A DNA stretch of 64,000 nt from JAJPXI01 sp051867655 (GCA_051867655.1 JBJDYV010000011.1:1-64000); one strand, 5' to 3'. Positions 8,389 through 19,369 are shown, counted from the stretch's first letter. Translations and numbers: made by a program. Notes: generated from the letters alone by a model not told the origin.

Positions 8389-9290
8389 CCGTCACCGCCG
8401 ACCGGGCGGGGGAGCGCTTGGACGTGCTGCTGTCCCGCTCCATCGAAAGCCTGACCCGCTCCGCCGCGGCCCGCCTACTGGAGGAGGGGGCTGTTGTGCT
8501 GGACGGAAAGAGCGTGAAGAAAAACTACAAGACCGCGGTTGGGGATGTCTTTGAAGTCACCCTGCCCGAGCCGGAGCCGGTGGAGGCCATTCCCCAGGAC
8601 ATCCCTCTGGATGTGGTCTATGAGGACGAGGACGTGATTGTTGTCAACAAGCCGGTGGGCATGGTGGTCCACCCGGCGGCGGGCCATCCGGACGGCACAT
8701 TGGTCAACGCTCTGTTATATCATTGTGGAACTTCACTGTCCGGAATCAATGGAAGCCTGCGCCCCGGCATCGTGCACCGGATTGACCGGGACACGTCGGG
8801 GCTGATCATCGCGGCCAAAAACGATTTGGCGCATCAGGCCCTGGCCGAACAGCTGCAGGATCACTCCCTGTACCGGGAATATGAAGCGGTGTGCGTGGGC
8901 AATCTAAAAGAGGAATCTGGCACGGTGAACGCCCCCATCGGCCGCCATCCGGTGGATCGCAAAAGAATGGCCATCGACCGCAAAAACGGCCGGGAGGCCA
9001 TTACCCACTGGGCGGTGCTGGGCCGCTATCCGGGATACACCCACATTCAGTGCCGCCTGGAGACCGGGCGCACCCATCAGATCCGTGTCCACATGGCCTC
9101 CATCGGACACCCGCTGTTGGGGGACGTGGTGTACGGCGCCAAAAAGCCGGTCCCCGGCCTGGCCGGACAGTGCCTGCACGCCCGCAGGCTGTCCTTTGTC
9201 CACCCCCGCAGTGGGGAGCGCGTCACGGTGGAATGTCCCCTGCCCGATTGGTTTACCCAGGTCTTGACAAAATTAAGCAAGATGGTATAA
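8370..9290 (+). CDS. rluD: Large-subunit rRNA pseudouridine synthase, RluD type
   Basis: A 306-residue RluA-family enzyme with an N-terminal S4 RNA-binding domain (about 15-60) and the catalytic motif RPGIVHRIDRDTSGL, in which Asp139 is the expected nucleophile. The C-terminal ETGRTHQIRVHMASIGHPLLGD is also diagnostic. Substrate cannot be fixed from sequence; the S4 domain and lspA neighbour favour 23S rRNA (RluD-like). The start ATG at 8370 overlaps the lspA end, implying translational coupling. Confidence 0.92.
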   Translation: MREEVLTVTADRAGERLDVLLSRSIESLTRSAAARLLEEGAVVLDGKSVKKNYKTAVGDVFEVTLPEPEPVEAIPQDIPLDVVYEDEDVIVVNKPVGMVVHPAAGHPDGTLVNALLYHCGTSLSGINGSLRPGIVHRIDRDTSGLIIAAKNDLAHQALAEQLQDHSLYREYEAVCVGNLKEESGTVNAPIGRHPVDRKRMAIDRKNGREAITHWAVLGRYPGYTHIQCRLETGRTHQIRVHMASIGHPLLGDVVYGAKKPVPGLAGQCLHARRLSFVHPRSGERVTVECPLPDWFTQVLTKLSKMV

Positions 9291-9291
9291 C
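9264..9291 (+). promoter_or_regulatory. Promoter-like sequence at the end of rluD
   Basis: TTGACA (9264-9269), 16-nt spacer, TATAAC (9286-9291). It would read toward the HAD phosphatase gene but through the hairpin at 9341-9367, so either that hairpin attenuates the transcript or the promoter drives a very short RNA. Confidence 0.4.
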
Positions 9292-9340
9292 ATAAATCTG
9301 CTTGTAAAATCAATTCGGCATACGTGATGTTTTCATTTTC

Positions 9341-9378
9341 GTACCGCAACCTGATGTGCTGCGGTACATCATTTTTTC
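9341..9378 (+). terminator. Terminator or attenuator before the HAD gene
   Basis: Stem GTACCGCA (9341-9348) with TGCGGTAC (9360-9367), then ATCATTTTTTCC. It lies between rluD and the HAD phosphatase. Confidence 0.7.
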
Positions 9379-9418
9379 CGTCGGCTGGATTCTGAACAGG
9401 AGAAGGGAGGGGAGTCTC

Positions 9419-10231
9419 ATGGGTAAATTTACGGGGGTCATGTTGGTCAGCGACTTTGATGACACGCTGTACGGCACCGACCTGCATGTATCGGAGGAAA
9501 ACCGGGCGGCCATCCGCTCTTTTATCGAGCAGGGCGGCCTGTTCACCATCGCCACTGGCCGCGCCCGCAAGACCTTTTCCCCCCAGGTAATCAAAGAGAA
9601 CATTCCCCTGAACGCCCCCGTCATCCTGTCCAACGGCGCCACGGTCTTTGACTACCAGACGGATCAGCTGGTGCGGCGCACCTACCTGCCCGACCGGGTC
9701 ATTGAGGACATGCTGGACTTGTGCGCCCATTTTCCGGAGTTAGGCTTTGAGGCCTATTATCAGAACGAGATCTTTGTCCACAATCCCAATCCGGTGACCC
9801 ACATGCATATGGAGCGGGTGGGGATGGATTACACCATCCTGCCCATCGAGAAGCTGCCTATGCCCCTGACCAAGATCATTTTAGAGCAGGACACCCCTCT
9901 GCTGCAGAAAGCGCAGGTCTATATGCAGGAAAAGGTGGGGGAGAGCTACGAGGTCATTTTCTCCAACCGCTATCTGCTGGAACTGACCGCCAAGGGCAGC
10001 CACAAGGGCGGGTCGGCCCTCTGGCTGGCCGAATACCTGGGCATCAGCCGGGAGCACCTGTACTGCGTGGGGGACAATCAGAACGACCTGCCCATGCTGG
10101 AGGTGGCGAAGATCGGCTTCGCCCCGGAAAATTGCAGCCATCTCCTAAAGGAGTGGGGCGCCCGCATCGTCAACAGCTGCGATCAGGGATGTGTGGCGGC
10201 CGTTATCAAAATTCTGGATGAGCTTTATTAA
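9419..10231 (+). CDS. Cof-type HAD-superfamily phosphatase
   Basis: A 270-residue HAD hydrolase. Motif I is SDFDDTL near residue 11 (nucleophile and acid Asp pair), motif II lies near TIATGRA, the Lys motif near KGGSALWLAEYL, and motif IV is VGDNQNDLPML. This arrangement with a C2B cap is the Cof/YidA group, which dephosphorylates small phosphosugars or similar metabolites; the substrate is unknown. The start is the ATG after AGAAGGGAGGGG. It stands alone between two terminators. Confidence 0.88.
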   Translation: MGKFTGVMLVSDFDDTLYGTDLHVSEENRAAIRSFIEQGGLFTIATGRARKTFSPQVIKENIPLNAPVILSNGATVFDYQTDQLVRRTYLPDRVIEDMLDLCAHFPELGFEAYYQNEIFVHNPNPVTHMHMERVGMDYTILPIEKLPMPLTKIILEQDTPLLQKAQVYMQEKVGESYEVIFSNRYLLELTAKGSHKGGSALWLAEYLGISREHLYCVGDNQNDLPMLEVAKIGFAPENCSHLLKEWGARIVNSCDQGCVAAVIKILDELY

Positions 10232-10232
10232 A

Positions 10233-10266
10233 AAATCCGGACTGCTTCTGCAGTCCGGATTTTCTG
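10233..10266 (+). terminator. Terminator after the HAD phosphatase
   Basis: 13-bp stem AAATCCGGACTGC (10233-10245) with its complement at 10250-10262, loop TTCT, then T-rich sequence. Confidence 0.88.
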
Positions 10267-10329
10267 TTTGTCGAAAAACCTTACACAGCATGTGCCTCAA
10301 CCATCCTTCGGACGCGGGTTTCGCTCCTT

Positions 10330-10932
10330 TCACAACGCGGGCAATGGATCGAAATAGCTTGTCTCGCCTTGCTGGGCCGCATGCTTGCCTTGCGTGATGG
10401 CAGAACGCAGCGCATTCACGTCGGGCTGGATATCCTCCGGACAGACCAGCATCCCCATTTTCTCTTCTATCTCATAATTTTCCAAAATAATGATGGAAGC
10501 GGCTACTCTGGCCTGCATAGACGTATGGCAGTGGGCGGTAAACATCTGCAGCAGAGAGTGCCACGAACTGCCATGATGTCCGGCCATGATAAACAGCAAT
10601 TGGCGTTTTTCCTCCCATGAGCACTGCTGGATCAAAAGGGACAGTGCCTGCTCAATGTTCTGACCATCCTCTAAGCCATTGGGCGCTCCAAATCCCTCAG
10701 GAAAAATAAATTCCAAATAATACGGCATGGGATTGATTCCGAGCGCCCGGAACCATTCAAAGCCCTGGAACAGATTCGGCGCGCTGGCGCCCTTTTCCCA
10801 GTTCTGAATGGTCTTTTTGGACACACCCAAGCTAAGAGCCATGTACTCCTGTGATTTCTGCCCGTCCGCCCGGGACTGCCACCAAATTTTAGAAAAGCGC
10901 TTGACTCTCTCTATTCTGGTCTCCTCAGTCAT
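10330..10932 (-). CDS. XRE-family transcriptional regulator with C-terminal effector region
   Basis: A 200-residue protein with an HTH_3-type DNA-binding domain at about residues 25-75 (YMALSLGVSKKTIQNWEKGA) and a C-terminal helical region (about 95-185) with no recognised fold. The start at 10932 is chosen because GGAGG lies 8 nt upstream on the - strand; an ATG five codons earlier overlaps that ribosome binding site. It is divergent from the small DUF6514-like gene, so it may regulate that gene or itself. Target unknown. Confidence 0.75.
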   Translation of the reverse strand: MTEETRIERVKRFSKIWWQSRADGQKSQEYMALSLGVSKKTIQNWEKGASAPNLFQGFEWFRALGINPMPYYLEFIFPEGFGAPNGLEDGQNIEQALSLLIQQCSWEEKRQLLFIMAGHHGSSWHSLLQMFTAHCHTSMQARVAASIIILENYEIEEKMGMLVCPEDIQPDVNALRSAITQGKHAAQQGETSYFDPLPAL

Positions 10933-11191
10933 CGGTTTTTCCTCCATTTCGTGCGCAATAAGCTGGGTTGGCAGTTTAATTCTCTTTTTTCCTGGTTTAT
11001 AGAGAAGTTTTTTTCTTCCGTTTTTTAAAAAAAGAAGCGACCCCTAAAGGTGCTTATCTTTTGGGCTTTTTTGCCCATCAAAATGGATCCTCCGATTTTG
11101 CAAAAAAAAGGGCATTCACATGGCCTGACAAAATATGTCCGCAGTATTAAGATTTAATTAAGAAAAATTTTGTTCATAGGAGGAGAAAAAT
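10933..11191. other. Divergent intergenic region, AT-rich
   Basis: Holds the control regions of the XRE regulator (left) and the DUF6514-like gene (right). A small hairpin (TGGGC TTTTTT GCCCA, near 11067-11082) and runs of A and T are seen, but no convincing sigma-A promoter with 16-18 nt spacing. No gene is evident. Confidence 0.5.
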
Positions 11192-11431
11192 ATGATTCAT
11201 CTGTGGAGATATGAGGCCAAACCGGAGCAGCAGTATCATCAGGATCTGGGCTGGTATACAACCTATCTGCTGTCGGCAGAGCGGAAAGTACATAATGGTT
11301 GGGAACAAGAGGAAATTATTCATGACGTGACCCCAAACCGCACACTGGCCCAAAAAATTGCCGCCCTATGTACAAAATACCAGCTCTCGCCCATCCACAT
11401 GCGGGATGTGATCGAGGACATGCTCCTGTGA
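11192..11431 (+). CDS. Small DUF6514-like protein
   Basis: A 79-residue soluble protein of unknown function, with an excellent AGGAGGAG ribosome binding site. The pattern (short beta-rich N-terminal half ending in a central Asp-Val turn, then a helical stretch LAQKIAALCTKYQLSPIHMRDVIEDML) resembles the small clostridial DUF6514 family, usually 70-110 residues. That assignment is from memory of the family pattern. It is the only gene between the XRE regulator and rnhA, and is convergent with rnhA. Confidence 0.6.
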   Translation: MIHLWRYEAKPEQQYHQDLGWYTTYLLSAERKVHNGWEQEEIIHDVTPNRTLAQKIAALCTKYQLSPIHMRDVIEDMLL

Positions 11432-11453
11432 AGGTGCCGAGCCCAGCCGGAAT

Positions 11454-11553
11454 AGTCACAGCAGTTGCTGTACGGAGTTTTCGCGTGGCCGCGTCCTCGC
11501 CAAAACCGCTTCGCTGGGTTTTGGCGGGGACCCCTTTTGTGGGTCAAAGGCCT
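11454..11553 (-). repeat. Hairpin element downstream of rnhA, with partial second copy of the rnhA tail
   Basis: Read on the - strand (gene direction), the rnhA stop is followed by GGCCTTTGACCCA (11540-11552), the inverted complement of a segment inside rnhA (11625-11637). Then come a G/C-rich CAAAAGGGGTCCCC, a 10-bp hairpin (11498-11507 with 11517-11526) with loop CAGCGAAGC, and a stretch (about 11454-11490) that reads GHAKTPYSNCCD, against GHAENPYNNRCD of rnhA. The same layout occurs downstream of aspS (31372-31667). The hairpin could also terminate rnhA transcription, but the repeat structure is not explained by that. Confidence 0.6.
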
Positions 11554-11994
11554 TTATTTCTTGAACTTCTGGCTCTCCATAACCGCCAGTTCATCGCAGC
11601 GGTTGTTGTACGGGTTCTCAGCATGGCCTTTGACCCAGTGGTAGTGCATGGTGTGCCGCTCCGTCAGATTCAGCAGGCGGTCCCAGAGGTCTGGATTCAG
11701 GGCGGGCTTTTTGTCGCTCTTGACCCAGCCCCGGGCCTTCCAGCCCTTGGCCCAGCCTTTTTCCAGACCGTCAATGACGTATTTGGAATCCGACCAAAGT
11801 TCTACTACGCAAGGTTCTTTCAAGGCCTCCAGGGCGGTGATGACCCCTGTCAGCTCCATGCGGTTGTTGGTGGTACTGGCCTCACCGCCGGACAGCTCCT
11901 TTTTATACTTGCCATACATCAGAATGGCTCCCCAGCCCCCGGGACCGGGGTTGCCGGAGCAGGCACCGTCGGTGTAGATCGTGACAGTTTTCAT
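11554..11994 (-). CDS. rnhA: Ribonuclease HI
   Basis: A 146-residue RNase HI that cleaves RNA in RNA-DNA hybrids. The four acidic metal ligands are visible in TDGACSGNPGPGGWG (Asp), NNRMELTG (Glu), WSDSKYV (Asp) and NNRCDELAV (Asp). Start at 11994 is set by an AAGGAA site 7 nt upstream; a start at 12048 would add 18 non-family residues. The last 72 nt of the coding region are bracketed by a 13-bp inverted repeat (11540-11552 / 11625-11637). Confidence 0.93.
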   Translation of the reverse strand: MKTVTIYTDGACSGNPGPGGWGAILMYGKYKKELSGGEASTTNNRMELTGVITALEALKEPCVVELWSDSKYVIDGLEKGWAKGWKARGWVKSDKKPALNPDLWDRLLNLTERHTMHYHWVKGHAENPYNNRCDELAVMESQKFKK

Positions 11995-12065
11995 GCAGTG
12001 TTTCCTTTTTGGTCTTGGTTTTTCCAGGGCTTCGTTTTCCTCTTTCAAGAATACAAGATAATGGA

Positions 12066-12223
12066 AAAAAAGTCAAACACTTCTCGCGTCCCGTTCGTAT
12101 GATGGAAGTGGGAGAGACTTCCCACGCACATAGCAAAAAGGACTGGGATCAACAGGCATAGGAGAACAACCTCAAAAACAGTGGAAACAACCTCTTCTGA
12201 TCCCCGCACAATACCATCTCACA
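12066..12223 (-). ncRNA. Candidate structured leader or small RNA upstream of rnhA
   Basis: Between a - strand promoter and rnhA lies about 160 nt with a 7-bp closing helix (GGGATCA with TGATCCC), a GTGGGA/TCCCAC hairpin, and a run of seven T near 12066-12072. This could be an independent small RNA or simply the rnhA leader. No known RNA family is recognised; 6S RNA was considered and not supported. Confidence 0.25.
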
Positions 12224-12229
12224 GTGGGT

Positions 12230-12257
12230 ATTATATCACTTTTTTTGTTTTTTACAA
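12230..12257 (-). promoter_or_regulatory. Promoter reading toward rnhA
   Basis: On the - strand, -35 TTGTAA (12252-12257), 16-nt A-rich spacer, -10 TATAAT (12230-12235). The rest of the 342-nt gap between rnhA and the next gene holds the structured stretch described separately and the control region of the downstream XRE gene, where CTAAC (12291-12295) and GTTAG near 12310-12315 form a possible operator dyad. Confidence 0.6.
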
Positions 12258-12336
12258 CTTTAAAAGTGTCAAAAGGTATTTTACAAGTTGCTAACTAAAT
12301 ATTATCTTTTGGTTAGAATATTCATGAGGTGAGTCC

Positions 12337-12573
12337 ATGGATATTCAACACTATGCCATTTGGGTCAAGATTGGCCTTAATATCTTACACTATCGCAAAG
12401 AACAACGGTTGACCCAAGAACAATTGGCTGATCTATGTGGTGAATCGGGAGTCAGCCGCAATCATATCCAGCGCATTGAGACCGGTGCGGCCGGGTGCAG
12501 CGTTGACACCTTGATCGACATTGCCCAAGCCCTGAACATTCCTCTGTACAAGCTTTTTGAATTCAAAGAATAA
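12337..12573 (+). CDS. Small XRE-family DNA-binding protein
   Basis: A 78-residue single-domain HTH_3 protein (helix-turn-helix about residues 22-50, RLTQEQLADLCGESGVSRNH), similar in size to SinR/Cro-like repressors. It has no effector domain. Codon use is less GC-biased than the neighbours, which may reflect recent acquisition. Targets unknown; a dyad in its own upstream region would suit autoregulation. Confidence 0.78.
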   Translation: MDIQHYAIWVKIGLNILHYRKEQRLTQEQLADLCGESGVSRNHIQRIETGAAGCSVDTLIDIAQALNIPLYKLFEFKE

Positions 12574-12610
12574 AGCGCGGTCACGTATTGGTGGCCGCGC
12601 TTCGATTTTA
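12573..12610. terminator. Terminator between XRE gene and the gyrA operon end
   Basis: Stem AAGCGCGG (12573-12580) with CCGCGCTT (12595-12602), extended by a TCAC/GGTG pairing, with TTCGATTTTATC on the + side. It can serve the convergent - strand operon as well. Confidence 0.78.
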
Positions 12611-12656
12611 TCATAGATTATTGAGGTTTTTTGTCGTTTTTTGTCTCTTTTAGAAT

Positions 12657-13020
12657 TTACAGCTCTTTTAGGATCTCCTGACGCTTGGCGTCATACTCCT
12701 CCTGGGTAATGAGCCGCTGGTCGTACAGGGTGCGCAGCTCGGTCAGGCGGTCCTGGGCGGAAACGCCCGGGGATTGCCCGGTGGAGTTTGGTGTCTCCCC
12801 ATCCTCCTCGATGGAGATCTCAGGTCCCACATAGCCTTTTCCAAAAGCCTGGTAGAAATTCATCACCGTAATCCCGGCGGCAATAAGCGTCCAGAGGACG
12901 CCAAAGCCGCCCACGGAGGGAATGGCGACAAAAATGCCGATGAGGACAAAGATGATGCCTACGATACCGGTGAAAATGGCCTGGCTCTTGCTGGGGCGGT
13001 AGGTCACACGCCTGCGCCGG

Positions 13021-13031
<11 letters not shown>
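12657..13031 (-). CDS. Two-TM membrane protein with SHOCT domain
   Basis: A 124-residue protein: basic N-terminus (MKNNRRRR), two hydrophobic segments (about 18-38 and 44-64), acidic linker, and a C-terminal SHOCT motif (LYDQRLITQEEYDAKRQEIL). SHOCT modules are short oligomerisation helices with no enzymatic role. Its ATG overlaps the gyrA stop by 11 nt, so it is translated as the last gene of the gyrase operon. A longer start would lie inside gyrA. Confidence 0.72.
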
Positions 13032-15546
<2,515 letters not shown>

Positions 15547-15560
15547 TGTCCGTCACCTCC

Positions 15561-17504
15561 TTAAATATCCAGATTTTCAACGGCTTTGGCGTTGCGTTCG
15601 ATCCAATCCTTGCGGGGCTCCACTTCTTCTCCCATGAGCACGGTGAAGATCCGGTCAGCGGCCACGGCGTCGTCCAGAGTGATGCGCCGCAGGGAGCGCT
15701 TTTCCGGGTCCATGGTGGTCTCCCACAGCTCGTGGGGGTCCATCTCGCCCAGGCCCTTGAAGCGGCTGATGTCCACCTTGATGTTGGGGTTGTCCCCGCG
15801 CAGCTCGGCGGAGACCCGGTCGCGCTCCTCGTCGGAGTAGGCCACCCGCACCGTCTTGCCCCGGGTCAGCTTATACAGCGGGGGAACGGCGGAGTAGACG
15901 TAGCCCTTTTCGATCAGGGGGCGCATATAGCGGAAGAAGAAGGTCAGCAGCAGGGTGCGGATGTGGGCGCCGTCCACGTCCGCATCGGCCATGATGATGA
16001 TCTTATGATAGCGCAGCTTGTCGATGTTGAATTCATCTCCAATGCCGGCGCCTAGGGCAACGATCATGGGATAGAGCTTGTCGTTGCCGTAGATCTTGTC
16101 CGCCCGGGCTTTTTCCACGTTGAGCATCTTGCCCCACATGGACAGGATAGCCTGGAACCGGGAGTCGCGGCCCTGGATGGCCGAGCCGGCGGCGGAGTCG
16201 CCCTCGACGATGTAGATCTCGCACAGGGACGGGTCGCGCTCGTTGCAGTCCTGCAGCTTGTCCGGCATCTGGCCGGATTCCAGGCCGGTCTTGCGGCGCA
16301 CCGACTCCCGGGCCTTGCGGGCGGCCTCCCGGGCGCGGGAGGCGGTCAGGGCCTTGTCCAGGATGGCCTTGCCCGCCTTGGGGTTCTCCTCCAGAAATTC
16401 CGTCAGCTTTTCCGTCACCACGGCGTTGACCAGGGTGCGCATCTCGCTGTTGCCCAGCTTGGCCTTGGTCTGGCCCTCGAACTGGGCTTCGGTCAGCTTG
16501 ACGGAAATAATGCAGGTCAGGCCCTCCCGGCAGTCCTCACCGGAGACCTTCTCCTCGTTTTTCAGAATCCCCATCTTCTGGCCGTAGGCGTTCAGAACCG
16601 TGGTCAGGGCGCGTTTGAAGCCCTCCTCGTGCATGCCGCCCTCGGGAGTGTGCACGTTGTTGGCAAAGGAGACGATGATCTCGTTGTAGCTGTCGTTGTA
16701 CTGCATGGCGATCTCCGCCACGGAGTCCTCCCGTTCTCCGGCCATGTAGATGACCTGCTCATGGACGGGCGTTTTGTTCTGATTGATATACGTGACGAAT
16801 TCCCGGATGCCGCCCTCGTAGCACATGGTGTCGCTCTGCTCCTGTCCGGCGCGCTTGTCCTCGATGGTAATGCGCAGGCCGGCGTTCAGGAAGGCCTCCT
16901 CCCGCATACGGGTGTGGAGGGTCTCGTAGTCGTAGACCGTATCGTCGAACATCTCGGGGTCGGGCTTGAAGATGACCTTGGTGCCGTGCTTGTCGGTCTC
17001 GCCCACCACGGTCATCTCCTGAGTCACATGGCCCCGGGCGAACTTCATTTGATAGATTTTGCCGTCCTTGCAGACCTCGGCCACCACCCACTCGCTCAGG
17101 GCGTTGACCACGCTGGCGCCCACGCCGTGCAGACCGCCGGACACCTTGTAGCCGCCGCCGCCGAACTTGCCGCCGGCGTGCAGAATGGTGAAGACCACCT
17201 CCAGGGCGGGCTTGCCGGTCTGCTGCTGGATGTCCACGGGGATGCCGCGGCCGTTGTCCTCCACGGTGATGATATCGCCCTCGTCAATGGTCACGTTGAT
17301 CTCGGTACAGTAACCGGCCAGGGCTTCGTCGATGGAATTGTCCACGATCTCATAGACCAGATGGTGCAGGCCGGAAGACGAGGTGGAGCCGATATACATA
17401 CCGGGGCGTTTGCGTACGGCTTCCAGACCCTCCAGCACCTGGATCTCAGACGCGCCGTATTCATGGTCCACGTGAGTGGAATTCAGTTCCAGTTCTTCAG
17501 ACAT
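15561..17504 (-). CDS. gyrB: DNA gyrase subunit B
   Basis: A 647-residue GyrB. The GHKL ATPase region begins with the N-terminal YGASEIQVLEGLEAVRKRPG and includes EIVDNSIDEALAG (Mg/ATP Glu-Asn) and GGLHGVGASVVN. The TOPRIM metal site is in VEGDSAAGSA and DADVDGAHI. The size is that of the Gram-positive form without the enterobacterial insertion. It follows the PH-domain gene and remB in the dnaA operon, consistent with coordination with initiation. Confidence 0.98.
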   Translation of the reverse strand: MSEELELNSTHVDHEYGASEIQVLEGLEAVRKRPGMYIGSTSSSGLHHLVYEIVDNSIDEALAGYCTEINVTIDEGDIITVEDNGRGIPVDIQQQTGKPALEVVFTILHAGGKFGGGGYKVSGGLHGVGASVVNALSEWVVAEVCKDGKIYQMKFARGHVTQEMTVVGETDKHGTKVIFKPDPEMFDDTVYDYETLHTRMREEAFLNAGLRITIEDKRAGQEQSDTMCYEGGIREFVTYINQNKTPVHEQVIYMAGEREDSVAEIAMQYNDSYNEIIVSFANNVHTPEGGMHEEGFKRALTTVLNAYGQKMGILKNEEKVSGEDCREGLTCIISVKLTEAQFEGQTKAKLGNSEMRTLVNAVVTEKLTEFLEENPKAGKAILDKALTASRAREAARKARESVRRKTGLESGQMPDKLQDCNERDPSLCEIYIVEGDSAAGSAIQGRDSRFQAILSMWGKMLNVEKARADKIYGNDKLYPMIVALGAGIGDEFNIDKLRYHKIIIMADADVDGAHIRTLLLTFFFRYMRPLIEKGYVYSAVPPLYKLTRGKTVRVAYSDEERDRVSAELRGDNPNIKVDISRFKGLGEMDPHELWETTMDPEKRSLRRITLDDAVAADRIFTVLMGEEVEPRKDWIERNAKAVENLDI

Positions 17505-17555
17505 AGTGTAACCTCCGTTGTTGGGATCGCTTGATTATAATGGAAATTACCTGCG

Positions 17556-17969
17556 TCAGTCCATATCCTCATGGTCCATTTCGCAGGTATCATGGAAATC
17601 GTCGTCGTCATCAGCGCCGTCTCCCACCAGTTCGGTGGTGCGCATGCGGCGGCGGTCCTTGGCGTCCTCCACGTTGCGGAAGATCAGCTCTTTGACCTCG
17701 CGGGGTTTTTTAACATTTTTCAGATCCAAATGGGGCATGGTCTTATCCGACGAGTGGACACATATGGTACCGACGCCGAAAATACGCTGTCCAAGGGACA
17801 TGCGCAGTTCCAAATCCCGCACGCGATAAAGCAGGATTTCCTCACAGTGAAGATTGAGAAAGCCCTTTTCGCAGAAGACCCGGTCTTCGCTCAGGCGGTA
17901 GCGGGTAAAAGAAAGGGGAAGGCCCAGGTGGCGCACACGGTCTTTCCACAGATACTTGATCGGTTCCAT
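17556..17969 (-). CDS. PH-domain (YdbS-type) protein
   Basis: A 137-residue protein with the pattern of bacterial PH (bPH2/YdbS-like) domains: RLSEDRVFCEKGFLNLHCEEI, then YRVRDLELRMSLGQRIFGVG. The acidic C-terminal tail is low complexity. Start at 17969 is set by AAAGGAG; an ATG six codons upstream lies in that site. No membrane helix. It sits between remB and gyrB, an unusual but clostridial arrangement; its function is unknown. Confidence 0.7.
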   Translation of the reverse strand: MEPIKYLWKDRVRHLGLPLSFTRYRLSEDRVFCEKGFLNLHCEEILLYRVRDLELRMSLGQRIFGVGTICVHSSDKTMPHLDLKNVKKPREVKELIFRNVEDAKDRRRMRTTELVGDGADDDDDFHDTCEMDHEDMD

Positions 17970-17990
17970 TGCTTGTTCTCCTTTCATGCT

Positions 17991-18254
17991 TTATTCAAAG
18001 CTGTTGTTCTCCGCGCGGCCCCGCAGGGTGGCAGAGGAGAGCTGAGACAGGTAAACGACGGCTTTTCCGTCCTTCCCCTGACATACTACAAAGGATTTGG
18101 GGAGATCGTCGGTCACGGTGATCATCCGTCCCTCGCGCTCCGCCCGCTCCAGAAATTTGCGGGTGCGGAAGGAGGAGGTGGTGATGTCCAGGTCGAAAAT
18201 ACCGAGGATATCCTTTTGACGGACCACCACGGACTGGCCCAAATGTAAATACAT
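17991..18254 (-). CDS. remB: RemB/YaaB-type DUF370 regulator
   Basis: An 87-residue DUF370 protein: MYLHLGQSVVVRQKDILGIF, then DLDITTSSFRTRKFLE. In Bacillus the orthologue (yaaB/remB), at the same position between recF and gyrB, acts with RemA on extracellular-matrix genes. The role in this organism is inferred from position only. AGGAGG precedes the ATG at 18254. Confidence 0.88.
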   Translation of the reverse strand: MYLHLGQSVVVRQKDILGIFDLDITTSSFRTRKFLERAEREGRMITVTDDLPKSFVVCQGKDGKAVVYLSQLSSATLRGRAENNSFE

Positions 18255-18265
18255 AGACAGACCTC

Positions 18266-19369
18266 CTATAGGAGTCTTCCGTTTTGAATATGAAAGACCT
18301 TTCCCCGTTCCAGGCCGCCGAGTCGTTCCTCCTCGCAGCAGGTGATGAACACCTGTCCGCCGGTGATGCGGCGCAGCACGAACTCCTGCCGTTTGGCGTC
18401 CAGCTCGGAGAGTACGTCGTCCAACAGAAGCACCGGGTACTCCCCGCTGTCCTGGTAGAAAATCTCCCGGCAGCCCAGCTTGAGCGAGAGAACCGCCGTC
18501 CGGGTCTGGCCCTGGGAGGCGTACTGCTTGGCGCTGGCGCCGTTGATTTCGATCAAAAGGTCGTCCTTGTGGGGGCCGGACAGACACTGGCGGGATTCCA
18601 GCTCGGCCCGGCGGTGGCTCTCCTGGTGCTCCAGCAGCCGGGGAAGAAGCTCTTTCGGGGAAGCCAGGGGGTCCTGGATGGTCTTGACAGTCTCATAAGA
18701 AAGGGTCAGCTCCTCGCGCCCGCCGGAAAAATCCCGGTGGATGGGAGGGGCCGTCTCCCGGAGCTTGCGGATGAAGTGGGCGCGGTAGTGGATCAGAATG
18801 GCCCCGGTTTGGGCCATGCGCAGGTTGAAGTCGTCCAAAGTGTCCAGCAGAGAGGGGTTTTCTTCCCAGTCCTTCAAAATGCGGGTCTTGTGCTCATAGA
18901 GCTTTTTATATTCCGCTAGGGCGGCGGCATAGCGGGGACGCAGCTGGCAGATGCAGCTGTCCAGAAACCGGCGGCGCTCCACCGCTCCCTCCCGGATCAA
19001 ATACAGGTCCTCCGGGCAGAACAGCACGGTATTGACGATGCCAGCCAGCTCCCCGGCGGTCTTCAGCCGCACGCCGTTGGAACAGATGCGCCGGCGGGCG
19101 TTGCGGTTCAGCTCGATCTCCAGAGTAAAATCCCTTTCCCGGGAAAAGACCTCCGCCTTGAGAAAGGCGCTGTCCACGCCGAACTGGATCAGTTCCTTGT
19201 CATACCGGGCCCGGTGGGACCCGGCGGCGGACAGATATTCCACCGCCTCCAGCAGATTGGTCTTGCCCTGGGCGTTTTCGCCGTAGATCACGTTGATCTC
19301 CGGCGAAAACCGGGCGTCCAGATGCATATAGTTGCGAAAGAAGTCCAGCTGGATGGATTTGACGATCAT
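18266..19369 (-). CDS. recF: DNA replication and repair protein RecF
   Basis: A 367-residue SMC-like ATPase that helps load RecA at gaps. Walker A is GENAQGKTNLLEA, the ABC signature lies in ASQGQTRTAVLSLK, and Walker B is PVLLLDDVLSELD. The start codon overlaps the yaaA stop (ATGA). A longer frame to 19474 runs in the yaaA region and is low-complexity, so it is rejected. Confidence 0.96.
   Translation of the reverse strand: MIVKSIQLDFFRNYMHLDARFSPEINVIYGENAQGKTNLLEAVEYLSAAGSHRARYDKELIQFGVDSAFLKAEVFSRERDFTLEIELNRNARRRICSNGVRLKTAGELAGIVNTVLFCPEDLYLIREGAVERRRFLDSCICQLRPRYAAALAEYKKLYEHKTRILKDWEENPSLLDTLDDFNLRMAQTGAILIHYRAHFIRKLRETAPPIHRDFSGGREELTLSYETVKTIQDPLASPKELLPRLLEHQESHRRAELESRQCLSGPHKDDLLIEINGASAKQYASQGQTRTAVLSLKLGCREIFYQDSGEYPVLLLDDVLSELDAKRQEFVLRRITGGQVFITCCEEERLGGLERGKVFHIQNGRLL

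Noticed and set aside
11320..11547. Possible 75-codon gene after rnhA
   Set aside because: It crosses the hairpin element and then runs antisense to the DUF6514-like gene. The interesting part is the rnhA-like stretch, reported as a finding, not a gene.
12066..12223. 6S RNA
   Set aside because: A closing helix and promoter exist, but I could not build the long, bulged central-bubble structure typical of 6S RNA.
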